This document shows positions 8,374 to 16,133 of a stretch of 64,000 nucleotides of DNA, piece after piece. Positions within the stretch are counted from its first letter, which is position 1, and each line of letters begins with the position of its first letter. The notes beneath the pieces were generated by a model. That model searched no databases. It had not been told where the DNA came from and saw only the letters and a program-made list of their open reading frames with translations. The translations under genes were made by a program, and so were the position numbers. The stretch comes from CAYXVJ01 sp050309435 (GTDB taxonomy: Bacteria; Bacillota; Clostridia; Saccharofermentanales; Fastidiosipilaceae): the NCBI GenBank assembly GCA_050309435.1, contig JBNRMJ010000002.1, forward strand, positions 1 to 64,000, in the 5' to 3' direction.

Positions 8374-9492
8374 ATGCAAGTACCCAAACCCTTATATTTG
8401 AAGATCTACCAGGATCTGATCGATCGCATCACAAGCGGCGAGTACCGGGCCGGCATGATGCTGCCATCGGAAACCGCGCTTTGCAAGCAGTATGGCGTGA
8501 GCAGAATAACGGCCAAACGAGCCCTTGATCTGCTTCGCGAGCAGGGCTATATCATGCGCCGTCAAGGCTCCGGATCCTATGTCAACACCAAGATGCAATC
8601 ACGTACGGCGGCCGCGGCCGGAGGCGGCGAAATGATCGGCCTCATCTTGTCTTCCTTCTCGGACAGCTACGGCAGTTATACGATCGCAGGCGTGGAAGAG
8701 GCTTGCCGCCAGGCGGGTTATCATCTCTTGCTTCGGGTGAGCGGTCACGATATGCGAGACGAATCGGAAGCGATTTTCTCCCTGATCGAGGCCGGTATCA
8801 AGGGTCTTCTCTTAATCCCCCAGCATAACCGTTACTATAATCCGGATGTTCTGCAGCTGATGCTAAACGGCTTTCCGCTGGTTGTGATCGACCGCGAAAT
8901 GAAGGGCGTTTCGCTGCCCTATGTGGGTTTCAACAACTTTGACGCATCACGCCATATGGCGGAGCAATTGATCGAACGGGGACACCGCCAGATCGCTTTT
9001 CTCTCCTCGGACGTCTTGTCGGCGTCCAGCTTGAAGGCCAGGCTCTCCGGTTTTAAATCCGCCTTTTTCGCGAAAAAACTGATCTGGAACGAATCTCTGC
9101 AGTTAACGAATCTGCGTAACATGCTCGCGGGTCAGTCACCTGCAGAGCAGCGTAAGATTGACAGTCTCGCAATCCGGCGTTTCCTGAACGCAAACCCCGA
9201 GGTGACGGCTGTCTTTGCCACGGAATACGAGATCGCCTTGATGGTTTTTGAACAGCTCGACGAAATGGGCATACAAGTACCCGAAGAGATGTCAGTCGTG
9301 AGCTTCGACGGCCCGGTCGAGAAAGGGACGAACCCCTTCCTGACGCGTACCTTACAACCGGAACGCGAGATCGGCAAGCTGGCGGTACAGACCCTGATCA
9401 ATGTCATGATGGAAGAACCCGTCGAGATGGAACTGCTTTTAAACGGTACTTATCTGGCCAATCAATCGATTGCCGACGTGCGTCCCAGATGA
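8374..9492 (+). CDS. GntR-HTH / LacI-type sugar-binding transcriptional regulator
   Basis: A 372-residue cytoplasmic regulator of the AraR-like architecture: a GntR-family winged helix (about 1-70, LYLKIYQDLIDRITSGEYRAG, LPSETALCKQYGVSR, RQGSGSYV) joined to a LacI/periplasmic-binding-protein effector domain (about 85-370, with IGLILSSFSD, GLLLIPQHNRYY, VVIDREMKGV and VVSFDGP). It should release DNA on binding a small sugar-like ligand. GGAGG precedes the ATG. It lies directly upstream of the glycyl radical enzyme genes, and a matching palindrome precedes them, so it most likely controls that cluster and itself. The regulator of the mannosidase locus (41817-42956) has the same build and very similar effector-domain motifs. 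Confidence 0.92.
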   Translation: MQVPKPLYLKIYQDLIDRITSGEYRAGMMLPSETALCKQYGVSRITAKRALDLLREQGYIMRRQGSGSYVNTKMQSRTAAAAGGGEMIGLILSSFSDSYGSYTIAGVEEACRQAGYHLLLRVSGHDMRDESEAIFSLIEAGIKGLLLIPQHNRYYNPDVLQLMLNGFPLVVIDREMKGVSLPYVGFNNFDASRHMAEQLIERGHRQIAFLSSDVLSASSLKARLSGFKSAFFAKKLIWNESLQLTNLRNMLAGQSPAEQRKIDSLAIRRFLNANPEVTAVFATEYEIALMVFEQLDEMGIQVPEEMSVVSFDGPVEKGTNPFLTRTLQPEREIGKLAVQTLINVMMEEPVEMELLLNGTYLANQSIADVRPR

Positions 9493-9506
9493 GTTGATAT
9501 ATCAAC
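9493..9506. promoter_or_regulatory. Palindromic operator GTTGATATATCAAC
   Basis: A perfect 14-base palindrome starting immediately after the regulator stop codon and about 145 bases before the activase gene. Its half-site GTTGATAT also occurs upstream of the regulator gene. It is a probable site for the GntR/LacI-type regulator. Confidence 0.65.
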
Positions 9507-9592
9507 ATATCCACTTCATTTGCGATCTGTCCTGATTTAGGCCTTTACTTTTATCGACTTCGACGGTCTTGTTAATTCGCCTGATATTTTCG

Positions 9593-9620
9593 TTGAATCG
9601 CTTTCCATTATAGCTAGAAT
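9593..9620 (+). promoter_or_regulatory. Probable promoter of the glycyl radical enzyme operon
   Basis: TTGAAT (9593-9598) and TAGAAT (9615-9620) are 16 bases apart, about 31 bases before the activase ATG. The -10 surroundings (GCTAGAATGAAGG) resemble those of the regulator promoter (GCTATAATGAAGG). The palindrome lies about 87 bases upstream of the -35 box. Confidence 0.55.
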
Positions 9621-9651
9621 GAAGGTAGTTTAATGTCGGAGGACATGCGAA

Positions 9652-10557
9652 ATGAACGACCGAGGCTTGCTGACTGCTATTCAACGCTTTTCGCTCAACG
9701 ACGGACCGGGCATCAGAACCACCGTATTTTTTAAAGGCTGTAACATGGCCTGCGCCTGGTGTCATAATCCCGAAACGATTTCCCCGAAACCGCAACTGCT
9801 CTATTATGCGGACCGCTGCACGGGCTGCGCGGCGTGTATTCCCAAATGCCCCGTGAACGCGATTCGGCTTGAAGGCGAGAAAGTCGCGATCGACCGGAAG
9901 CTGTGCACGAACTGCGGCCTTTGTGCGGATGTTTGTTTTAGCGGGGCGCTGGAAATGGCCGGTCGTAATTACACGGTCGACGAAGTCATGGCCGAGATTC
10001 TGCAGGACAAGCTGTATTACGAGAATTCGGGCGGAGGCGTGACCTTATCGGGCGGCGAAGCTATGATGCAGCCTGATTTCGCGCTTGCGATTCTAAAGCG
10101 CTGCAGGGAAGAAGGCATAGCGACGGCGCTTGAAACAAATTTGAATTATCCCTTTAGCTTATTGGAAAAGCTGCTGGCGGATCTGGATCTGATTATGGCG
10201 GATCTGAAACTAGTCGACGACCGGAGACATAGCGCCGTTACGGCCCGTTCGAACGAGCTGATTCTGGAAAATATTTACCGCCTGGACGAAAGCGGTATAC
10301 CGTTTATTATCCGCACGCCCGTTATCCCGGGGGTCAACGACAATCCGCAGGACATCGCCGCGATCGCAGACAAGCTCTCGCAGTTGAAGAATATGAAATA
10401 TTTCGAACTGTTGAATTTCAACCCGCTGGGCGACTCCAAGTACCTGGGTCTGGATCAAGACAATCCCTATCACGATTCAAAACCGTTAAAAGACGAAGCA
10501 CTGGCCGTCTTGCGAGACGAAGCACAACAATACACAGAAAATGTTGTCCTGAGCTAG
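9652..10557 (+). CDS. Glycyl-radical enzyme activating protein (radical SAM)
   Basis: A 301-residue radical S-adenosylmethionine enzyme expected to place the glycyl radical on the partner enzyme encoded 12 bases downstream. The SAM cluster motif is C30-x3-C34-x2-C37 in KGCNMACAWCHNP. An inserted ferredoxin-like domain holds two further 4Fe-4S motifs, C56/C59/C62/C66 and C85/C88/C91/C95. This is typical of activases of non-pyruvate glycyl radical enzymes rather than classical PflA, which lacks the insert. GGEAMMQPDFA is the usual GGEP-like SAM-contact motif with Ala in place of Pro. GGAGG (9638-9642) sits 9 bases before the ATG. The operon order activase then enzyme, and operator control, point to inducible anaerobic catabolism. 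Confidence 0.94.
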   Translation: MNDRGLLTAIQRFSLNDGPGIRTTVFFKGCNMACAWCHNPETISPKPQLLYYADRCTGCAACIPKCPVNAIRLEGEKVAIDRKLCTNCGLCADVCFSGALEMAGRNYTVDEVMAEILQDKLYYENSGGGVTLSGGEAMMQPDFALAILKRCREEGIATALETNLNYPFSLLEKLLADLDLIMADLKLVDDRRHSAVTARSNELILENIYRLDESGIPFIIRTPVIPGVNDNPQDIAAIADKLSQLKNMKYFELLNFNPLGDSKYLGLDQDNPYHDSKPLKDEALAVLRDEAQQYTENVVLS

Positions 10558-10569
10558 GGAGGTATCATC

Positions 10570-12756
10570 ATGCGTTATCGGATAAACCAATTGCCTGTCG
10601 ATATGGAACTGAGTTACAGGGAGCGGATGCGTATTTTACGCCAGAGAAAGGTCGAAGACACTCAGGACAAAAAGGGTATCGGATCGTTCATGGACGGCGA
10701 CGACTACGGCGCGATCAAGGGTCCGGACGATTATCGTTTCGAGCCGATTCCGAACCACGAGAACGGCAGCTGGTACGGCTACGAAGGCTGGAGCCAAAAC
10801 TTCTACCGTCTGATGTCCACTCATCCGGTTTTTATCGATCCTGTCGATGCCTTCCCGAACCGCTGGATGTACTGCCTGGCCTGGCTAAAACCCGTACCCG
10901 GCTTTAATCCGGACTATCCCTACGACCATCTGAAAGCAGATATCGAACGCTACGGTATCGTACCGGGTATCGGTGCGGACTCGCACTTTGCCGGCGATTA
11001 TCAGATCGGTCTGGATCTGGGCTGGGGCGGTCTGCTGGACAAACTGGCCTTCTATCGGAAGAAAAATCCCGGCAGGGATGAGTTTTATGATGCCGAGGTC
11101 CTGACGATTGAGGGCATTCAGGTCTGGATGAGAGAGACTAGTAAAGCGATTCGCCGGGCCATCGAAGAAGAAGAGCATCATGTGCTTCGCCAAAACCTCG
11201 AAGAGATGCTCGAAGCAAACGACTATCTGATCGAAGGCGCCCCGCGTACGCTGCGCGAAGCCTGCCACTGGCTCTGTGTCTTTAATATGGCGTCTCGCGA
11301 ATACAACCGCGACGGTGCCGGTGGCCAGCTCGACGAACTGCTCAGGCCGTATTATGAACGCGATCTGAAAGCAGCGCGCATTACCGAGGAAGAAGCGAAG
11401 TATTATATCGCCTGCCTGCTGCTAAACGATCCGCACTATTACCAGCTGGGAGGACTGGCTCCGGACGGCCGGGACATGACCTCGTATTTCTCTTATCTGG
11501 TGCTGGAAGCCGCCGACTATCTGGATTCGGCGGTCAACCTCACCATTCGCGTTCACGACAAGATGGATCAGGAATTTCTGCGTACGGCGGTTTCCTACCT
11601 CTTTAAGAACAAAAACGGCTGGCCTCGTTTCTCGGGCGATCAGGCTTTGAGCGAAGGTTTCATGAAAAAAGGCTATCCTGTCGACCTCGCACGGCAAAGG
11701 ATCGCCGTCGGCTGTAACTGGATGAGTCTGCCGGGTCTTGAGTACACCTTAAACGACTGCGTCAAAACCAATAACCTGAAGATTTTTCGCGTGGCGCTCG
11801 ACGAGATGATGACGGACGGCGGCGAGAAATCCACGACACGCCTCTGGGAACTCTACAGCAAGCACTGCGAGCAGGCTGTATTGGCGACCGGAAAAGGCAT
11901 CTTGTTTCATCTGGATCATCAGGTCCGGAACGAACCCGAACTGATGCTCAACTTGATCTCCCATGGACCGGTCGAGAAGGGGCTGGATATTGTGGAAGGC
12001 GGCGCTCAGTACTACAACATGGGTATAGACGGAACCGGTATCGCTTCGGTGGCAGATTCCTTCGCCGCTTTGGAACAACGCATCGAACAAGAGGGCCGCT
12101 TGAGCTGGGATGAGATGTATGACGCGCTCAAGAACAACTTCGAGGGTAAAGACAATCTCTACATCAGGCAAATGCTTCAGGCAAGCAATCGCTACGGCGG
12201 AGGCGACACCCCTGCCGATCGCTGGGCGATTCGCATATCCGAACAGTTCAGCGATGCCGTTAACGCGCTCGACGAGCTGCGCCCGCCGGTCAAGTTCATT
12301 CCCGGCTGGTTCTCCTGGTCCAATACGATCGTTCTGGGTAAAAATGTCTTGGCGACACCCAACGGCCGGAAACATTACGAGCCGATCAATCACGGCGCGA
12401 ACCCGCATCCCGGTTTCCGTAAAGACGGCGCTCTGACCGCCATGAGTAACTCGATCTGTGCGATTCAGCCCAACTTCGGCAATACCGCTCCGATTCAGCT
12501 CGAACTGGATCCCGGCATGGCCAGGGACGAAGAGGGCATTCAGAAGATCTGCGATTACATCATGACGATTTTCCAAAAGGACGCTACTTTGCTCAATATT
12601 AATATCATTAACGCCGAGCAGATACTGGCGGCGTACGAAAACCCGGATTTGTTCCCGGATCTTGTGGTACGGGTCACCGGATTTACAGCTTACTTTTGCC
12701 TTCTTACTCCTGAATTCAGAAAACTGGTTGTGGATCGCATCTTGCGGGCGAATTAG
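10570..12756 (+). CDS. Glycyl radical enzyme (pyruvate formate-lyase superfamily), atypical active site
   Basis: A 728-residue glycyl radical enzyme. The C-terminal radical loop reads RVTGFTAYF with Gly704 as the radical carrier, and the thiyl-radical Cys is probably Cys382 in AVGCNWMSLPG. Most characterised non-PFL members (diol, choline, hydroxyproline and arylacetate enzymes) have G-C-x-E at this loop, where the Glu acts as a base; here the segment is G-C-N-W, so the reaction is likely different. The length is somewhat below the 780-850 residues usual for the family. GGGAGG precedes the ATG. It is the second gene of an apparent operon with its own activase and two sugar-type Gfo/Idh/MocA oxidoreductases, suggesting a polyol, sugar acid or cyclitol-like substrate. 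The substrate is inference; membership of the superfamily is not. Confidence 0.93.
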   Translation: MRYRINQLPVDMELSYRERMRILRQRKVEDTQDKKGIGSFMDGDDYGAIKGPDDYRFEPIPNHENGSWYGYEGWSQNFYRLMSTHPVFIDPVDAFPNRWMYCLAWLKPVPGFNPDYPYDHLKADIERYGIVPGIGADSHFAGDYQIGLDLGWGGLLDKLAFYRKKNPGRDEFYDAEVLTIEGIQVWMRETSKAIRRAIEEEEHHVLRQNLEEMLEANDYLIEGAPRTLREACHWLCVFNMASREYNRDGAGGQLDELLRPYYERDLKAARITEEEAKYYIACLLLNDPHYYQLGGLAPDGRDMTSYFSYLVLEAADYLDSAVNLTIRVHDKMDQEFLRTAVSYLFKNKNGWPRFSGDQALSEGFMKKGYPVDLARQRIAVGCNWMSLPGLEYTLNDCVKTNNLKIFRVALDEMMTDGGEKSTTRLWELYSKHCEQAVLATGKGILFHLDHQVRNEPELMLNLISHGPVEKGLDIVEGGAQYYNMGIDGTGIASVADSFAALEQRIEQEGRLSWDEMYDALKNNFEGKDNLYIRQMLQASNRYGGGDTPADRWAIRISEQFSDAVNALDELRPPVKFIPGWFSWSNTIVLGKNVLATPNGRKHYEPINHGANPHPGFRKDGALTAMSNSICAIQPNFGNTAPIQLELDPGMARDEEGIQKICDYIMTIFQKDATLLNINIINAEQILAAYENPDLFPDLVVRVTGFTAYFCLLTPEFRKLVVDRILRAN

Positions 12757-12809
12757 GAGTTAGATCGATAGAATCCGAGGCTATCAACACACACAGAGGA
12801 GGAAAGCAA

Positions 12810-13910
12810 ATGGAAAGAAAACTGCGTATCGGCATCGTCGGTACAGGCGGCATCGCCGGGGCTCACATGAAAGCCTACAGTCAGTTTGAAGACGTCGAGG
12901 TTGTCGGCGGCGCGGATATCGTTCCGGGTAAGGCACGTGCCTTCCTGGATCGCTGGAATCTGCCGAATGCTCAGGCATTCGAGAGCGTCTATGATCTATT
13001 GAAAAACGTGGAACTGGACGGTGTCAGTATCTGTACCTACAACACAACGCATGCGGAATGTACGATTGCCGCTCTGGAAGCCGGCGTTCACGTGCTCTGC
13101 GAAAAACCGATGTCCTTTACGATTCAGGAAGCAGCCGATATGGTTAAGGCTTCGCGCCGTTCGGGCAAGATTCTGACCATCGGTTTCCAGCCGCGCTATG
13201 ACTATATGCGCCAGAGAGTCGACGAAATCATTCAGTCGGGCGCTTTGGGAAAAGTATATTACATTCAAAGCGGCGGGGGACGTCGTCGCGGCATTCCCGC
13301 CGGCACTTTCGTCGATGCGGATAAAGCCGGTTACGGCTGTCTGGGCGACATCGGATGCTATTCGATCGATGAATGTCTCCATGCCGTGAAATATCCGAAA
13401 CCCTTGACGGTTTCCGCGATCGCGACCGATTACTTCGGCAAGAACCCGAAGTACTGGCCGGATCCCGAGAATTTCAACGTCGACGATTTCTCCGTGGCGC
13501 TCGTTCGCATGGAAGACGACATGACCTTTGTCTTCAAGCAGTCCTGGGCCATGCACGCCGATTCGCTGGGCGATACGATGTGGCTCGGCACCGAAGGCGG
13601 TATCAAGATCTGTCAGGATCCGAATATCAAGGACAGACCGTCCCGCGTGATGTACTTCACCGATGTGAACGGTATGCAAACAGACAGTTATGTCTTGCCT
13701 TCGCATCCCTTTAACGCGTACAGTGCACCTAAATACGCCGACATCTTTGATTGTAAAGTCAGAGATTTCTGCGATGCGATCCTCAGCGGCGGTCCCGCAC
13801 CGATCCCGGGCGAAGAAATCCTTTACAACCAGGCGATCTGCGACGGTATCTATCGTTCCGCCAAGCTCAAACGCGAAGTTGAAATCGAAATCCCCAGTAT
13901 CGAAATCTGA
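12810..13910 (+). CDS. Gfo/Idh/MocA-family oxidoreductase (first copy)
   Basis: A 366-residue NAD(P)-dependent oxidoreductase for sugar- or cyclitol-like substrates. The Rossmann motif is GIVGTGGIAGAHM (residues 8-20), and the cofactor/catalytic motif is CEKPMS with Lys99. The family's D-x-x-x-H catalytic pair appears as Asp180 and Tyr184 in GDIGCYSID, so the usual catalytic His is Tyr. This may alter or abolish simple dehydrogenase chemistry. AGGAGG precedes the ATG. It lies 53 bases after the glycyl radical enzyme and 27 before a second family member, which suggests consecutive steps on one substrate. Confidence 0.9.
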   Translation: MERKLRIGIVGTGGIAGAHMKAYSQFEDVEVVGGADIVPGKARAFLDRWNLPNAQAFESVYDLLKNVELDGVSICTYNTTHAECTIAALEAGVHVLCEKPMSFTIQEAADMVKASRRSGKILTIGFQPRYDYMRQRVDEIIQSGALGKVYYIQSGGGRRRGIPAGTFVDADKAGYGCLGDIGCYSIDECLHAVKYPKPLTVSAIATDYFGKNPKYWPDPENFNVDDFSVALVRMEDDMTFVFKQSWAMHADSLGDTMWLGTEGGIKICQDPNIKDRPSRVMYFTDVNGMQTDSYVLPSHPFNAYSAPKYADIFDCKVRDFCDAILSGGPAPIPGEEILYNQAICDGIYRSAKLKREVEIEIPSIEI

Positions 13911-13937
13911 TAATTTTATTCTAGAAGGAGAAGAATT

Positions 13938-14921
13938 ATGGTTAGAATCGCAATGTTATCGAAGTGGCACGTTCATGCAGACGACTATGCCAATCAGGTC
14001 AGAAAGTCCGGTAAAGCCGAAATCGCCTGTGTCTGGGACGAAGACAAGGACAGAGGTGCGAAATGGGCCGAATCTCTGGGCGTGGATTTCGAAGAAGATC
14101 TCGATACCCTCCTGGCTCGCGAAGACGTTGATGCGGTCTTGCTCTGCACGCCGACAAGCGATCACGAGTACGTGATGGTAAAAGCTGCGAAAGCCGGCAA
14201 GCATATCTTCACCGAGAAGGCCATGGCTCCGACCGTCGAAGCCTGCGACAATGTCATCGCTGCCCTGCGCGAGAGCGGCGTGAAATTCTGCATCTCGCAT
14301 CCGCACCTGACCTCGCCGGTCGCACAGTACGCCAAAGAGCTCGTGGACGAAGGCGCTCTGGGACATATTCACTATATGAGAATGCGCACCGCCCACGAAG
14401 GAAGTCTCATGGGCTGGTTGCCGGATTACTGGTATGATGTCGAGAAAGCAGGCGGCGGCGCCATGATGGATCTGGGTTGCCATCCGATGTATACCGCTGC
14501 TTATCTGCTGGGCAAGCCCCGCCGCATCGCTTCGATCTTTAACTCGAACTATGCACCGGCTCCTGCCGACGATAACGCTGTTTCCGTGGTCGAATTCGAG
14601 AACAAGGCGATCGCCGTTCTGGAGACCTCCTTTGTTTCTCCTTATCAGGCCAACTGCTTCGAGCTGCTCGGAACCGAAGGCGCTCTGATCAGTGTCGACG
14701 GCGTCGTAAAAGTCCGTAGTAAGAAGAAGTTCGCTGTTGACGGCTGGGTCATCCCCGATAAGCTGCCCGAGACCATGCCGATGGCCATGCAGTTATGGCT
14801 CGACGGCATCATCAACGGCTCGCCCATTCCTTTTAACGAGGAGCGCGGCAGAGCCTTGACCGAACTGCTCGAGAATGCTTATCGTTCGGACAGAGAACAG
14901 GCGATCGTCAAGATCGACTAA
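13938..14921 (+). CDS. Gfo/Idh/MocA-family oxidoreductase (second copy)
   Basis: A 327-residue member of the same superfamily as its upstream neighbour but quite divergent from it. The N-terminal strand reads IAMLSKWHVHADDY, without the usual G-x-G-x-x-G, so nucleotide binding is unusual. The EKP motif is TEKAMA (Lys94, Pro replaced by Ala). The catalytic D-x-x-x-H is intact as Asp178/His182 in GGAMMDLGCHPMY. AAGGAG stands before the ATG. It is the last gene of the glycyl radical enzyme operon; a strong terminator follows. The two oxidoreductases differ in complementary ways (first: good Rossmann motif, altered His; second: altered Rossmann motif, normal His), so a heteromeric or sequential role is possible but unproven. 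Confidence 0.88.
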   Translation: MVRIAMLSKWHVHADDYANQVRKSGKAEIACVWDEDKDRGAKWAESLGVDFEEDLDTLLAREDVDAVLLCTPTSDHEYVMVKAAKAGKHIFTEKAMAPTVEACDNVIAALRESGVKFCISHPHLTSPVAQYAKELVDEGALGHIHYMRMRTAHEGSLMGWLPDYWYDVEKAGGGAMMDLGCHPMYTAAYLLGKPRRIASIFNSNYAPAPADDNAVSVVEFENKAIAVLETSFVSPYQANCFELLGTEGALISVDGVVKVRSKKKFAVDGWVIPDKLPETMPMAMQLWLDGIINGSPIPFNEERGRALTELLENAYRSDREQAIVKID

Positions 14922-14947
14922 GATCTCTTCTATAAAATCTGCTTAAT

Positions 14948-14990
14948 AAATGCGCCGAATCATCTTCTTGATGCTCCGGCGCATTTCTTA
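14948..14990 (+). terminator. Intrinsic terminator after the glycyl radical enzyme operon
   Basis: AAATGCGCCG (14948-14957) pairs with CGGCGCATTT (14977-14986); the 19-base loop can pair further through ATCA/TGAT. A T-rich tail follows. It closes the operon. Confidence 0.8.
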
Positions 14991-15109
14991 CTTCTTTATT
15001 AAGATTCCTGCTTTTTATATTGTACTATACAGTAACGTGCTACAATCGACTTAACGAATCGGCTTCCCGGCAGTCGAACTGCATAAGAACGTGAGGACTA
15101 AGCACAGAC

Positions 15110-16081
15110 ATGAATCGTTCGATCAAATACCTTTCTCTGCTCGTCATCTGCCTGGTGACGCTTCTTGTTTTTGTTTCTTGTAATAAACGAGAAGCTGTAG
15201 ACAGCAGTGCTCGTACATCCGAAGTATCCTCAAGCGACGATCCGGGCGAAAGCTTAGATCCTTCAGAGGATAATACCTCCGAAATTACAGACGAAGCGAC
15301 AAGCCAAGATGCGACCCCGACACCGGAGCCAACGAATACGCCGACGCCCGAACCAACCGGCACGCCGACGCCGGAGCCCACTGCGACTCCGACGTCCGAG
15401 CCGACGCCGACGCCAACACCCACTCCCGTTCCCGCAAGCACGCCCACGGTGTTGCCCACGGCAACACCTGTCCCGACAACTGCGGCTCCGGTATATTCGC
15501 CCGACGGACGAAGCGGCGGTCAGCTGAACACGCCTTATACTAAGAACGGCGTGGTGCTGGTCAACAAACAGCATTGGGTCAACCGCGAGTATGCGCCTTT
15601 GCCCGCTTCGGGAAATAAATGGACCTTACAAGACGAGGCCTGGAATGCCTGGAAACGCATGGAGGCAGACGCTAAAACAGCCGGTCTTACGCTTCGTTTC
15701 GTGAGCGGTTACCGCACCTACGATTATCAGGACTGGTTGTTTAACGATTATGCTTCGAGAGATCCTCAAGGCGCGAACCGTTATTCGGCCAGACCCGGTC
15801 AGAGCGAACATCAAACGGGACTGGCTCTGGACATCGATAACGGAGTGGTCGGCCTGGTCGAGAACTTCGCCAATACGGCAGAAGGGCAGTGGCTCTGGAC
15901 CAATGCCTGGAAATACGGATGGATTCTTCGCTACCCGCAGGGGAAAGAACACATCACCGGTTATATTTTCGAGCCCTGGCATTACCGTTATGTCGGCGAG
16001 GCCGTCGCCGCAGAGTTCGGACCAAACAACGTTTTGACCCTGGAAGAGTATCTGGACGAAATGCCGTCGAAGTATCAATAA
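15110..16081 (+). CDS. VanY-like D-alanyl-D-alanine carboxypeptidase, lipoprotein
   Basis: A 323-residue predicted lipid-anchored M15B peptidase that trims the terminal D-Ala of peptidoglycan stem peptides outside the membrane. A signal peptide with core LSLLVICLVTLLVF ends in a lipobox before Cys24. Residues about 55-125 are a linker of TPEPT-type repeats, probably spanning the cell wall. The catalytic domain (about 145-315) contains the zinc-site motifs SEHQTGLALDID and EPWHYRYVG, plus FVSGYRTYDYQ; these are the VanY family signatures. It stands alone after the operon terminator and is followed by a bidirectional terminator. Vancomycin resistance is not implied, since no vanHAX genes are present. 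Confidence 0.92.
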   Translation: MNRSIKYLSLLVICLVTLLVFVSCNKREAVDSSARTSEVSSSDDPGESLDPSEDNTSEITDEATSQDATPTPEPTNTPTPEPTGTPTPEPTATPTSEPTPTPTPTPVPASTPTVLPTATPVPTTAAPVYSPDGRSGGQLNTPYTKNGVVLVNKQHWVNREYAPLPASGNKWTLQDEAWNAWKRMEADAKTAGLTLRFVSGYRTYDYQDWLFNDYASRDPQGANRYSARPGQSEHQTGLALDIDNGVVGLVENFANTAEGQWLWTNAWKYGWILRYPQGKEHITGYIFEPWHYRYVGEAVAAEFGPNNVLTLEEYLDEMPSKYQ

Positions 16082-16100
16082 GAAAGAACAGCGATAAAAA

Positions 16101-16133
16101 AGCGGGACCGAAGTTATTCGGTCTCGCTCTTTT
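16101..16133. terminator. Bidirectional terminator between vanY-like and serine acetyltransferase genes
   Basis: AGCGGGACCGAA (16101-16112) pairs with TTCGGTCTCGCT (16117-16128), allowing one G-T pair, with a 4-base loop and T-rich flanks on both strands. The stop codon of the convergent minus-strand gene lies inside the hairpin. Confidence 0.78.

Noticed and set aside
9502..9795. Minus-strand open frame of 97 codons over the operon promoter and activase start
   Set aside because: It overlaps the 5' end of the activase gene and the promoter region, with no ribosome site or recognisable motif.
11749..12576. Long minus-strand open frame (275 codons) inside the glycyl radical enzyme gene
   Set aside because: It is a shadow of the strongly supported plus-strand gene, produced by codon bias; no family motifs.
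15310..15480. Possible DNA repeat array or CRISPR in the TPEPT-coding stretch
   Set aside because: The repeats are short coding units for a Pro/Thr linker, not spaced identical repeats with unique spacers.
15263..15574. Arg/Gly-rich minus-strand frames over the VanY-like gene
   Set aside because: They arise from the TPEPT repeat DNA read in other frames and are low-complexity artefacts.
15110..16081. Vancomycin resistance locus
   Set aside because: Only a VanY-like carboxypeptidase is present; there are no vanHAX or vanRS genes next to it, and such peptidases are common housekeeping enzymes.
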